Source: JANQLU01 sp964434955
GTDB taxonomy: Bacteria; Planctomycetota; Planctomycetia; Pirellulales; Pirellulaceae
DNA length: 64,000 bases
Assembly (NCBI GenBank): GCA_964434955.1
Contig: CAYSXI010000004.1
Span: 1 to 64,000 of the forward strand
Reading direction: 5' to 3'
Shown: positions 8,552 through 17,867 of the stretch, piece after piece
How positions within the stretch are numbered: position 1 is the stretch's first letter
Layout of the letters: every line of letters starts with the position of its first letter
Program-made: the position numbers and the translations under genes
The notes under the pieces: model-generated
Told to the model about the DNA's origin: nothing
Database searches by the model: none
Seen by the model: only the letters and a program-made list of their open reading frames with translations

Positions 8552-9553
8552 TTACTCTCCGGACTCAGGCCAGACACCAATCTCTTTGTAAAACTTGATC
8601 GCGCCGGGATGGAAAGGCGTGCCCGTGTCCCGCGCAACATTCTTTTCGGTCATGAACTTTTTCGGAACCGGATGAGAAATCTTCTCGCGATTTTCCCAAA
8701 GGGTTTTGGTGATCTGATAGACAACGTCTTCGGGTTGATCCTCGGAAGTAATGATGTGGATCGATCCCACATTGAGCCCTTGGAAATCACCCTTCAAGTC
8801 GTCGTAGGCGTCTTTGGGAATGGTGACCTCCCAGAAGAACGGATACTCCTCACAGAGCTTTTTCTTCGCGGCTTCGTCGAAGGGAATAAAATGCAAATCC
8901 ATATTGGTGCACGCCGTTTGAATGGTTGGGTGAGGAACACCGCCACCAAGGAAGGCCGCATCGACCTGACCGTCCGTCAACATCTCAACCGATCCCGGAG
9001 GGTTATTGTTCTTCTTGTCAAAGTCTTTCATCGAAATGCCATGGGCATTCAAGATGGGCTCGATAAACATTTCGAATCCGGCCCCATCAGGGCCGCAGAC
9101 AACCCGTTTGCCCTTCAAGTCGGCGATCGTTTTAATTCCCGAGTCCGCTTTGGTCACGAACATGGCAACGTTCGGTGCCAAAGTCACGATGGCGCGGGCA
9201 TTGTACTTCTTGTCCCATGTACCTTCGCCATTAACGGCAAAGTATGTAATCGCAGCGTTGGAAACGCCCAACTGGTATTCGCCCGTATCGAGAAGACGAA
9301 TGTTTTCCTGCGATCCTTTGGAAATCTTGGATGTGGCTTTCCAATTGTTCTCGCCAGGATTTTCGTTGATCACCGCGGACAACGAATCACCAATCGGTTT
9401 GAATAATCCACCTTCGGGTGAAGTACCCATATTCAGGAAGATCTTTTTGCCTTTTCCCCCGCCAGAGGGCTTACAACCGACGGCCAGGAGTGCGCCTCCC
9501 AATGCGAAAATTGTCGCACACAAAAAGATTTTTTGAAAAACATTGAATTTCAT
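8552..9553 (-). CDS. TAXI-family TRAP transporter solute-binding lipoprotein
   Basis: A periplasmic substrate-binding protein of the TAXI class. The start at 9553 has AAGG about nine bases upstream and opens a lipoprotein signal peptide with C27 in the lipobox 'LLAVGC'. A longer frame opens at 9616 but would put 21 residues in front of the signal. The mature protein has 'FLNMGTSPEGGLFKPIGDSL', 'GVSNAAITYFAVNGEG' and 'KGKRVVCGPDGAGFEMF', matching the family's N-terminal ligand-binding lobe, and ends with the usual 'PFHPGAIKFYKEIGVW'. Length of about 334 residues is normal. It delivers ligand to the fused permease downstream. Ligand unknown. Confidence 0.92.
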   Translation of the reverse strand: MKFNVFQKIFLCATIFALGGALLAVGCKPSGGGKGKKIFLNMGTSPEGGLFKPIGDSLSAVINENPGENNWKATSKISKGSQENIRLLDTGEYQLGVSNAAITYFAVNGEGTWDKKYNARAIVTLAPNVAMFVTKADSGIKTIADLKGKRVVCGPDGAGFEMFIEPILNAHGISMKDFDKKNNNPPGSVEMLTDGQVDAAFLGGGVPHPTIQTACTNMDLHFIPFDEAAKKKLCEEYPFFWEVTIPKDAYDDLKGDFQGLNVGSIHIITSEDQPEDVVYQITKTLWENREKISHPVPKKFMTEKNVARDTGTPFHPGAIKFYKEIGVWPESGE

Positions 9554-9890
9554 GGATTCGCCTTGGATTTCAAATGGTTTCATACATCGCCAGATCATTG
9601 AAGTATCCAGCGTCATTGGGCTGTTCTCAACGTTCGATGGTATCAGTAGCGTTTCGAATCTTCCAGTGCCAAAACGCGCAATGATGTTGCAACGGGAATC
9701 TCGTCGTTTGTTTTGCTTTCCACTGTTAATTTGGTTTGAAATTGGCCAAACCAGTTGCGAATTGGGGCAAGAAACGGTTTAGCATCCACCCAAAACAGCG
9801 ATTCGTGCGTACCGAATCGCACAACTTGTCCGGATTTCACTGCCAGCGTTCAAAAACGTTAACTTTGCGGCTGAAACGGCATAAAATACA
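9554..9890. other. Intergenic region between divergent operons
   Basis: 337 bases separate the minus-strand TRAP binding-protein gene from the plus-strand TPR metallopeptidase gene. It must carry promoters for both directions. I see no convincing coding frame, no RNA gene and no strong hairpin. A 'CATAAAAT' just before 9891 resembles a -10 element but has no matching -35. Confidence 0.5.
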
Positions 9891-12623
9891 ATGATCACAA
9901 AGAACATCCTTCGAGGTCATGTTTTGTCGCAGTTCCATGTTGTCAGCTCAGAAATTCGATTCGGCTTTGCAACATTTCTGTACGTAGCGATAACGCTTTG
10001 CATTTGTTTGCCAAACCCGGCAACGGCGACGCACAAAAACGAATCCCGGAATAGTCGATATTCAGGGAGTGTCGCGACCACCGCATCTGCCCTATCGACC
10101 CATCCCGCTAGTTTTTATTCCCGCGAGACTCGCCGGGAATCTCAAAACGATTTCTCCAAAGCCAAACAGCTTTTCAACTCAGGGAAATATGACGAGTGCT
10201 TGAAGTATGTAACCGCGGCAATTGACTCGGGTTCCTATGGAGAACACTGGCACGTCCTGAAAATTGAAACCGAACTGACCTTGGGTCAATACAAAGAAGC
10301 CTATCGCTCGGTGACGACCGGAATCGGTGAATACGATACCAGCATTCAGATTCGTTGGGTCGGTATCCAGGCAGCCAGGTTCAATAACGAAACGCGTGGC
10401 GCCGACAAGTTGCTGGATGAGATTGCCGAGAATTCTTCGCGATCGTGGCGATACCGAGACACGACCAATCAACTGGTGTTGGCCGCGTTTGATTTGAATC
10501 GGGGAGTCGATCCCAAAAATGTGCTTTCTCAAAGACTGAAGTCAGCCGGCAACAATGGGGCGGTGCAATTGGCTATCGGTGAACTCGGCTTTCAGAAGAA
10601 CGACTACCAGCTTGCGGCCGAACACTTCCAAAAGGCTGCACAGCTTTTGCCCGAGAATCCGGACGCTCAGTTTGGTATCGCAAAAGCCTTTGCACCCAGT
10701 AACAGTCAGAAAGCCAATCAGGCACTCGACGCCGCACTCAAGCTGAATCCCAACCACCTTCCGAGCCTGCTTTTTGTTGCCGAGCGAAGAATCGACGAAG
10801 AGAACTATGCGGAAGCGGAAAAGATCCTGCAGCAAATTCTCAAAATCAATCGCCTGCATCCCAAGGCGCTTGCGTTCCGCGCTGTCGTCGCCCACCTGAA
10901 AAGCGAACACAAGAAGGAAGGCGAATTGCGCAAACTCGCGCTATCGACCTGGAAGGGAAACCCGGCAGTCGACTATTGGATCGGTAAAAAAATATCTCAG
11001 AAGTATCGTTTCGCCGAAGGTGCCGAGTATCAAAGACGGGCACTCGTCTATGACCCCAAGTTCATTCCGGCAAAGGCGCAGCTCACGCAAGACCTTCTGC
11101 GTCTTGGAAAAGAAACGGAAGGTTGGAAGTTGGCCGATGAAGTCTACGAAGCCGACGGCTACAACGTGACCGCACACAACCTGGTCACGCTTCGCTCCAA
11201 TATCTCCAGATACACGAGACTCGAATCGGACGGCTTTGTCGTTCGAATGGAACCGAGGGAAGCAAAAATATACGGTCAACGCGTTTTGGAATTGCTTCGT
11301 GAGTCCCGAAAAGTGCTTTGCAAGAAGTACGACATTGAGATAACCGAGCCGGTTTATGTCGAAATTTTCCCTAAACAACAGGACTTTGCGATTCGCACCT
11401 TTGGCCTGCCCGGCGGCGGAGGCTATCTGGGCGTTTGTTTTGGAAACGTGATCACGATGAATAGTCCGGCGTCGCAGGGCCAGTCGCCAACTAATTGGCA
11501 ATCGGTTCTTTGGCATGAGTACTGCCACGTGGTAACGCTTCAGAAGACCAAGAACAAAATGCCTCGCTGGTTGAGTGAAGGCATTTCAGTTTATGAAGAG
11601 CGACTGCGCGACCCAACCTGGGGGCAGTCCTTGAACAACAACAATCGCAAGATGATTTTGAGCGAGGACCTCACACCGGTGAGCCAGCTGAGCGGTGCGT
11701 TCCTGCGACCCAAGTCGGCGGCACACCTTCAATTTGCCTATTTCGAATCGTCGATGGTGGTTGAGTATCTGGTCGACAAATACGGAATCGACACGATCAA
11801 ACGAGTTCTCGATGACCTTGCGATTGGTTTGACCATCAACCAGTCGTTGGCGAGGTACACCGGAAGTATTGAGCTGTTGGACAAAGAGTTCGAAGAATAC
11901 GCGCGAAAACGAGCGACCGACTATGCAGCCGGAATTGATTTTGACATGCCCGGCGTTCCGAATAACGCGTCGCCTCGAAAAGCCATCGAAGAGCTGTTAA
12001 AGAAGAAACCGAAAAATTTTGCACTCGGGCTTCGTTACGCTCAACTCTTGCTGGAGGAAAACGAACTCGAGCTTGCGGAAGCGCAGGCGAAGGCACTTGC
12101 CGAATTGCATCCACCAGCTGCGTCGCCTCATCAACTGCTGGTGACCATCGCCCGGAAACGCAAGGATATCGAGCTCGAAACCAAGGCGCTCCAAGATTAC
12201 GTGAAGCGACAATCGGATGACTTTGAAGCTCGAATGCGATTGGCTGAAATCGCCGCGGAGAAGAAAGACTGGGCCGAAACGCGTCGGCAAGCCGAACAGG
12301 CGATCGCCATTAATCCTTTGATTCCCGCGCCGCATCGTTTGCTTGTGAATGTTGCCAAAAGCAATAGCGATTCTTCGTTGATGCTTCAATCGTATTCGGC
12401 GCTGCTTGAGATGAACCCGCTTGACCCGGCAGAAGCTCACTACCAGTTGGCAAACGCGCTATTTCAACTGGGTGAAATATCCAATGCTCGAAAGCACGTT
12501 ATTCTTTCACTCGAACAAGCCCCCCGCTTCCAGGCGGCGCACAAGCTATTCCTGAAAATTCGTAGGAAGCTGAATCCGAATCCCGGTTCGACGGAAACCC
12601 CAAAAGGAAATCCGAAATCATGA
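9891..12623 (+). CDS. Exported TPR protein with a gluzincin (peptidase MA-like) domain
   Basis: A 910-residue exported protein. A hydrophobic signal stretch lies at about residues 25-45 ('FATFLYVAITLCICL'). N-terminal TPR-like helices run from about 80 to 420. A zinc metallopeptidase domain follows with H542-E-x2-H546 ('LWHEYCHVVTLQ') and the third ligand E563 in 'RWLSEGISVYEE'. More TPR units follow from about 690 to the end. The HExxH...SEG spacing fits the peptidase MA-like family. It would act in the periplasm as a protease with protein-binding repeats; its target is unknown. Its last four bases (ATGA) are shared with the DUF4159 gene, and it heads the MoxR/BatA operon. Confidence 0.85.
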   Translation: MITKNILRGHVLSQFHVVSSEIRFGFATFLYVAITLCICLPNPATATHKNESRNSRYSGSVATTASALSTHPASFYSRETRRESQNDFSKAKQLFNSGKYDECLKYVTAAIDSGSYGEHWHVLKIETELTLGQYKEAYRSVTTGIGEYDTSIQIRWVGIQAARFNNETRGADKLLDEIAENSSRSWRYRDTTNQLVLAAFDLNRGVDPKNVLSQRLKSAGNNGAVQLAIGELGFQKNDYQLAAEHFQKAAQLLPENPDAQFGIAKAFAPSNSQKANQALDAALKLNPNHLPSLLFVAERRIDEENYAEAEKILQQILKINRLHPKALAFRAVVAHLKSEHKKEGELRKLALSTWKGNPAVDYWIGKKISQKYRFAEGAEYQRRALVYDPKFIPAKAQLTQDLLRLGKETEGWKLADEVYEADGYNVTAHNLVTLRSNISRYTRLESDGFVVRMEPREAKIYGQRVLELLRESRKVLCKKYDIEITEPVYVEIFPKQQDFAIRTFGLPGGGGYLGVCFGNVITMNSPASQGQSPTNWQSVLWHEYCHVVTLQKTKNKMPRWLSEGISVYEERLRDPTWGQSLNNNNRKMILSEDLTPVSQLSGAFLRPKSAAHLQFAYFESSMVVEYLVDKYGIDTIKRVLDDLAIGLTINQSLARYTGSIELLDKEFEEYARKRATDYAAGIDFDMPGVPNNASPRKAIEELLKKKPKNFALGLRYAQLLLEENELELAEAQAKALAELHPPAASPHQLLVTIARKRKDIELETKALQDYVKRQSDDFEARMRLAEIAAEKKDWAETRRQAEQAIAINPLIPAPHRLLVNVAKSNSDSSLMLQSYSALLEMNPLDPAEAHYQLANALFQLGEISNARKHVILSLEQAPRFQAAHKLFLKIRRKLNPNPGSTETPKGNPKS

Positions 12624-13666
12624 ACAGGCGACAAGTCACTTTATCGATCCTATTTCTTTTCGTTTTTGCGGCCGCCGTTTCGGCGATCTCAATATGGAAA
12701 GGAAACGGGGGATTTTTGTCTACCGCCAAAGTGGAATCGGGCGAGAATGCCGAAACTGGCGCAAGCATTTCAGGCGAAAGCATTTCATTTGAAGAAGCCA
12801 GTCAGATGGCCGAACAGGTTTCGAGTTCCAATGGCCCCTTGGGAAAAGTCCAGGATCCATTTCGACCACAGGAACAAGACAACCCCTTCAACCAGGATTT
12901 TCGCCGTTCCCGTTCTCGCGGGAACCGCCGCGGATTCTCTTCGCAGTTATTGAAGTGGGACAATGACGCAGAGTTCAAGCACGATGTGTTTACCTTCGCC
13001 CGGATTCAGTATTCCTACAATCGGGTTTACGGCCGGAACCGATGGGGCCGACCCGACTGGGCCGTCGACATGCCGGACAGCGACAACAATTTTTCGTTTC
13101 GCCTTCAGCAACTGACTTCGATGAAAGTTCACTTCGAGGAGCGCGGAGCGGTCGTGGTTCGGCTCGACGAAAAAGAGATTTACGACTACCCCTTTTGCTA
13201 CCTGATTGAACCGGGCGAAATCAACTTGACCCGCCCCGAAATCGAAGGGATGCGAAAGTACTTGAATCGCGGCGGGTTCATCATGGTGGACGATTTCTGG
13301 GGGAACGATGAATGGTACGTGTTCAAAAGTCAAATGAAACGTGTCTTCCCCGACCTGGAATTCACGGAATTGGATTTGGACCACCCGATATTCAACATCG
13401 TTTACAAACTGGACAAGAAACCCCAGATCCCGAGCATCGGCTATTACTATCGCGGGCAAACGTCTGACCGCTGGGACGCCAATGAAGCTCACTACTGGGA
13501 GTTAAAAAGTAAAGACGGTCGTCCGATGATGATCGTCTGTCACAACACGGATCTTGGTGACGGATGGGAACGGGAAGGCATGGACTCAGGTTATTTCAAA
13601 ACCTATTCCGAACGCTGGGCCTATCCACTCGGGATTAACATCCTGACCTACGCCATGACTCATTAA
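12620..13666 (+). CDS. DUF4159 domain protein, membrane-anchored
   Basis: 348 residues with an N-terminal membrane anchor (about residues 6-26). The DUF4159 domain begins near residue 115 with 'FTFARIQYSYNRVYGRNRWG' and contains 'GGFIMVDDFWG' and the C-terminal 'WAYPLGINILTYAMTH'. In many bacteria DUF4159 proteins sit in MoxR/DUF58/BatA-type operons, exactly as here; the domain resembles a class I glutamine-amidotransferase fold, but its reaction is not established. The start codon overlaps the stop of the TPR metallopeptidase gene by four bases (ATGA), so translation is likely coupled. A gap of 66 bases separates it from the MoxR gene. Confidence 0.88.
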   Translation: MNRRQVTLSILFLFVFAAAVSAISIWKGNGGFLSTAKVESGENAETGASISGESISFEEASQMAEQVSSSNGPLGKVQDPFRPQEQDNPFNQDFRRSRSRGNRRGFSSQLLKWDNDAEFKHDVFTFARIQYSYNRVYGRNRWGRPDWAVDMPDSDNNFSFRLQQLTSMKVHFEERGAVVVRLDEKEIYDYPFCYLIEPGEINLTRPEIEGMRKYLNRGGFIMVDDFWGNDEWYVFKSQMKRVFPDLEFTELDLDHPIFNIVYKLDKKPQIPSIGYYYRGQTSDRWDANEAHYWELKSKDGRPMMIVCHNTDLGDGWEREGMDSGYFKTYSERWAYPLGINILTYAMTH

Positions 13667-13732
13667 ATCAACCGAACCACGAAACAAGCCATTCAAAGTC
13701 GCGACAGCGGAAAGTAAAGATCGGAGCAAGAT

Positions 13733-14737
13733 TTGTCTGCATCAACGTTTGAACAGGAACAACACGCGGTCGAAAGGATTCGAGCCAGTCGCGAAAAGAT
13801 CTTTGAGCAACTATCGAAAGTGATCGTTGGCCAACAGGAAGTCATCGAACAGCTTTTGCTCAGTCTTTTTGCAGGTGGGCATTGTTTGATCACGGGAGCG
13901 CCAGGACTGGCCAAGACCTTGCTGGTTCGCAGTATCTCACAAATCTTCCATCTCAAGTTTCAACGGATTCAGTTCACGCCCGACCTCATGCCAGCGGACA
14001 TTACCGGGACAGAGATTCTCGAAGAATCGGTCGATGGCTCAAGAAAAATGCAGTTTGTCAAAGGTCCCATCTTTGCCAACGTGGTTCTCGCGGACGAAAT
14101 CAACCGGACCCCACCCAAAACGCAAGCGGCACTATTGGAAGCCATGCAGGAACACCAGGTCACAGCGGCCGGCGTCCGCTATGCACTTGAAGAGCCTTTT
14201 TTCGTTCTCGCGACGCAAAACCCGATCGAAATGGAAGGAACCTACCCGCTCCCCGAAGCCCAACTCGATCGGTTCATGTTTAACGTGCACATCGACTACC
14301 TCAACGAGGATGATGAAGTCGCAGTCGTTCGCCAGACGACATCCGGCCGCCCCGAGCCAATCGAACCTTTGTTCAGCGGCGAAGACGTTTTGCAATTCCA
14401 TGACATCGTTCGCAAGGTTCCCGTTGCCGACGAGTTGGTTCGTTACGCGGTACGGCTGGCGGATGCGAGTCGCCCGGGTCGTGAAGCGGCCCCAGACTTC
14501 GTTAACCAGTTCGTCAGCTGGGGAGCCGGAATTCGGGCGGCCCAGTACCTGGTCCTCGGCGCAAAAGCCCGCGCGTTGGTGAGCGGCCGCGCTCACGTCA
14601 ATGTCGAAGACATTCAAACGTTGGCCTACCCGACGTTTCGACATCGGATTCTTGTCGGCTATCGAGCGGAAGCCGAAGGAGTCTCGGTCGAGAAAGTCAT
14701 CGACCAGATTATCGAACACGTCAAATCGCCTGTCTGA
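13733..14737 (+). CDS. MoxR-family AAA+ ATPase
   Basis: A cytosolic AAA+ ATPase of the MoxR group, 334 residues. The Walker A motif is G55-APGLAKT with K61, Walker B is 'VVLADEINR' (D121, E122), and the sensor region reads 'FFVLATQNPIEMEGTYPLPE'. MoxR proteins act as chaperones that mature or activate VWA-domain partners; here the DUF58 and BatA-like proteins are encoded directly downstream. The start is a TTG at 13733 with GGAG eight bases upstream. No other in-frame start lies before the ATPase domain, so this non-ATG start is well supported. Five bases separate it from the DUF58 gene. Confidence 0.96.
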   Translation: MSASTFEQEQHAVERIRASREKIFEQLSKVIVGQQEVIEQLLLSLFAGGHCLITGAPGLAKTLLVRSISQIFHLKFQRIQFTPDLMPADITGTEILEESVDGSRKMQFVKGPIFANVVLADEINRTPPKTQAALLEAMQEHQVTAAGVRYALEEPFFVLATQNPIEMEGTYPLPEAQLDRFMFNVHIDYLNEDDEVAVVRQTTSGRPEPIEPLFSGEDVLQFHDIVRKVPVADELVRYAVRLADASRPGREAAPDFVNQFVSWGAGIRAAQYLVLGAKARALVSGRAHVNVEDIQTLAYPTFRHRILVGYRAEAEGVSVEKVIDQIIEHVKSPV

Positions 14738-14742
14738 TTACC

Positions 14743-15720
14743 ATGTCGAATGCGACTCCTGAAAACCGAACCCGCCAGACAGGCCCCGATACCGCGGCAC
14801 TGATGCGGATCAAGTCGCTGGAGTTGCGCGCCAAGGTCGTCGTCGAAGGTCTAATGAACGGAATCCATCGAAGTCCCTACCACGGGTTTTCGGTCGAGTT
14901 CACCGACTATCGCCAATACACATCCGGCGACGATCTCCGCTATCTCGACTGGCGCTTGCTGGCCAGAACGGACCGCTATTACATCAAACGTTTCGAAGAC
15001 GAAACAAACCTGCGCTGCTATTTCCTGGTTGACTTGAGCAAGTCCATGGGCTTTTCAACCGGCGAATACACGAAAGCAGAATATGGAAAAACCGTTGCGG
15101 CAACGCTGGCCTACTTCCTTTCACTTCAGCGCGATGCGGCAGGACTGTTTACCTTTGACGAGAAGATTCGCGAATACCTGCCAGCCCGTTACCGCCCGGG
15201 ACACCTTCGCCGGATCATGCTATTGCTTGAACGAAGCGTGGACGGACAATCAACGGACGTGACGGGAACGCTTGAGAACATCGCTCGAATGGTCAAGAAA
15301 CGTTGCATGATTGTTTTGATCTCGGACCTGCTCACGCCAACCGATCAGCTCGAAAAAAACTTGAGTTACCTGCGAAGCCGCGGGCACGAAGTTGCGGTGC
15401 TGCGTGTATTGGATCCGGGCGAAGTTCACTTTGACTTTCGGGATTCGGCGATGTTTTTTGATGCGGAATCTGGCAAGAATCTCTATGTCGATCCACAAGC
15501 CGTCAAACAAAACTATTTGCGAAAGTTTAATGAACATCGTCAGTCAATTGAGGCGTCGTGCACGAAACTCGGAATTGACTTTCATCAATTCACGACGGAC
15601 CAACATTTGGGTGACGCGTTGGCGACCTTCATCAACTCTCGTGCCCAACGAAAAGAAACGGTGAGGCGCGGGAATCATCGAGGTGGCGCGAACGGCTCCC
15701 AGCCAGGAGGCAGCGCATGA
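14743..15720 (+). CDS. DUF58 domain protein
   Basis: A 325-residue DUF58 protein, the usual partner of MoxR. The signature segment 'HRSPYHGFSVEFTDYRQYTS' and 'GDDLRYLDWRLLARTDRYYI' are at about residues 47-86, followed by 'FLVDLSKSMGFS', a degenerate VWA-type metal site (D-L-S-K-S). No signal peptide or clear membrane segment is visible, so it probably works on the cytoplasmic face next to the ATPase. The stop codon overlaps the BatA-like gene start by four bases (ATGA at 15717). Confidence 0.95.
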   Translation: MSNATPENRTRQTGPDTAALMRIKSLELRAKVVVEGLMNGIHRSPYHGFSVEFTDYRQYTSGDDLRYLDWRLLARTDRYYIKRFEDETNLRCYFLVDLSKSMGFSTGEYTKAEYGKTVAATLAYFLSLQRDAAGLFTFDEKIREYLPARYRPGHLRRIMLLLERSVDGQSTDVTGTLENIARMVKKRCMIVLISDLLTPTDQLEKNLSYLRSRGHEVAVLRVLDPGEVHFDFRDSAMFFDAESGKNLYVDPQAVKQNYLRKFNEHRQSIEASCTKLGIDFHQFTTDQHLGDALATFINSRAQRKETVRRGNHRGGANGSQPGGSA

Positions 15721-17867
15721 GTTTCCTGGCATGGGCATTTGGACTTGGGGCATTAGCCATTGGCTTTCCGTTACTGTTCCACTTGATTCGCCGCACACCA
15801 CGCGGGCGTCAGGAATTCAGTTCGCTGATGTTCCTGGAACCTTCCCCTCCGAGGTTGACTCGCCGCAGTCGGCTCGACAACTGGTTCCTCCTGTTGTTGC
15901 GAGCACTCGTGATTCTGTTTCTCGCTTTCGCATTTATGCGGCCGTTTCTCCGCGAAAACGCGGCGCTTACTTCCACCGAAATGCCGGGGCGACGTGTTGC
16001 GATTCTGCTGGATACCAGCGCGAGTATGCGGGTCGGCAACCAATGGAATCAGGCGAAAAAAGAGGTCGAGCAAGCGTTGCGCAAACTGGATCCCGCGGAC
16101 GACATCGCGCTGATCACCTTCGATCAGAACGTCAGGACCGTCGTCGATTTTGAATCTGAAGAAGCCGTGGTGCCGGCAGAGAAGCAAAAACTTTTGCTGG
16201 CGGAATTGAGCAAACTGGAGCCGAGCTGGCAAGCGACGGACTTGGCAACCGCACTTTCGACAACGGCCGAATCACTGGATGCGAAAAACCAGGCTGGCAA
16301 AGACAGTTTTGCGTTGCAAATCATTCTTGTTAGCGACCTGCAAAATGGCGCGGACGTGGATTCGCTGCAATCGTTCCAATGGCCTGACTCGGTTCGGGTC
16401 GATGTTCGCCAGGTAAAAACCTCCAAGACAAACAACGCGAACGTCAGAATCCTGCCCAACAGCGAAGAATCCGATCAGCCGAACACGGTTCGGGTCCGGG
16501 TTGCCAACGCAGCCAATTCAAAACAGGAACAGTTTGATGTGCGTTGGGCCAATCAGGAAAAAGCGAGCGACGGAACGACTCCTTTTTATGTTCCGGCGGG
16601 AACGAGTCGTGTCCTTCAACTTGAAAGAGAAATGGGGCAAGGTTTCGACCGCCTGTTGCTCGAAGGTGACGAGTCCGATTTCGACAATGCCTACTTTACG
16701 GTGGCTGTTGAAAAACAGTCTGTGCCAGTCATCTATTTTGGCGATGAGGAGTCCGATGATGCCGACGCCATGATGTATTTCTTGCGAAATGCTTTGACGG
16801 ACGACGCGTTCCGGGAGATCAATCTCGTTCAAGTCAAATCGAATGATACGCTGGACACGCAGCGATTGAATGCGTTGAACGCCGATCTCGTATTTGTGAC
16901 ACGTCCGATAGATACCGAAACAACGAACTGGCTCAAATCGCACCTGGACCGCGAAGGAACCATGTTTTCCGTGTTCCACGATGGCAAGCAGCGTGAGTCA
17001 CTCGAACCATTCTTTGGCAAGTTGAAAACGGATGATTCAAAATCCGAATCCGGGGACCGTGAGCGATTTTCCCTGTTGGCTCAAATTGACTTCTCCCATT
17101 TGCTTTTCGCACCTTTTGCAAACCCACGATACAACGACTTTACGAAGATCCATTTTTGGCAACACATTCGAGTCGACCGATCTTCCGACGTGTTTTCCGA
17201 TGAGCAAAGCAAAATCATCGCGTCCTTTGATGACGACTCGCCCGCATTGATCCAGTCGCAGGTCGGCCGAGGAAAAGCGTATTTGATGACCGCGAGTTGG
17301 AGTCCAAACCAAAGTGAGTTCGCGCTTTCAACTAAATTTGTTCCGATCGTGAACCTGCTGCTTGAATCCGCAAACCGGCGCCCCAACGTGGTGGAAACAG
17401 GAACGGTGGGCAGTCCGATTTCCCTTTTGGGGTTTTCCGACGAAAAGCCGAAATCGGTTTTGCGGCCCGATCAAAGGGCAGAACCGGTTGGAAAAGATCA
17501 AACCAGCTATCGAAACACCGACATACCGGGGATCTACTATCTTCAAACCGATTCGGATTCGATACCAGTTGCAATCAACCTGGCATCCTCCGAAAGCGAC
17601 ACTGCCGAAATGCCTTTGGAACGTTTGAAAATGCATCAGGTTCTAATCGGCAAACAAGCTTCCAAACGGGAACGCTTACAACAACTCCAACTTCTAAAAG
17701 ACAAGGAGTTGGAAAATCGACAAAAAATCTGGAAGTGGTTGGTCGTGGCTGCTTTGGCGTTTCTCCTGGTCGAGACGTTTTTTGCCGCCCTGGCCGCCCG
17801 CCGATCCGATCGCAGCCTTCAAAATTTGTCCGCCGACAGCGGAGCTAGTGGAGTGGCAACGACATGA
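15717..17867 (+). CDS. BatA-like membrane protein with von Willebrand factor A domain
   Basis: 716 residues. The N-terminal BatA domain has two transmembrane helices (about residues 5-24 and 56-76) around 'FHLIRRTPRGRQEFSSLMFL', the standard opening of this family. The VWA domain starts near residue 93 with the metal-site motif 'LLDTSASM' (D99-T-S-A-S103). A long extracytoplasmic region follows and a final helix lies at about 673-692. Its likely role is assembly or stress sensing at the envelope together with MoxR and DUF58; the exact function is not known. Both ends overlap neighbours by ATGA (15717 and 17864). Confidence 0.92.
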   Translation: MSFLAWAFGLGALAIGFPLLFHLIRRTPRGRQEFSSLMFLEPSPPRLTRRSRLDNWFLLLLRALVILFLAFAFMRPFLRENAALTSTEMPGRRVAILLDTSASMRVGNQWNQAKKEVEQALRKLDPADDIALITFDQNVRTVVDFESEEAVVPAEKQKLLLAELSKLEPSWQATDLATALSTTAESLDAKNQAGKDSFALQIILVSDLQNGADVDSLQSFQWPDSVRVDVRQVKTSKTNNANVRILPNSEESDQPNTVRVRVANAANSKQEQFDVRWANQEKASDGTTPFYVPAGTSRVLQLEREMGQGFDRLLLEGDESDFDNAYFTVAVEKQSVPVIYFGDEESDDADAMMYFLRNALTDDAFREINLVQVKSNDTLDTQRLNALNADLVFVTRPIDTETTNWLKSHLDREGTMFSVFHDGKQRESLEPFFGKLKTDDSKSESGDRERFSLLAQIDFSHLLFAPFANPRYNDFTKIHFWQHIRVDRSSDVFSDEQSKIIASFDDDSPALIQSQVGRGKAYLMTASWSPNQSEFALSTKFVPIVNLLLESANRRPNVVETGTVGSPISLLGFSDEKPKSVLRPDQRAEPVGKDQTSYRNTDIPGIYYLQTDSDSIPVAINLASSESDTAEMPLERLKMHQVLIGKQASKRERLQQLQLLKDKELENRQKIWKWLVVAALAFLLVETFFAALAARRSDRSLQNLSADSGASGVATT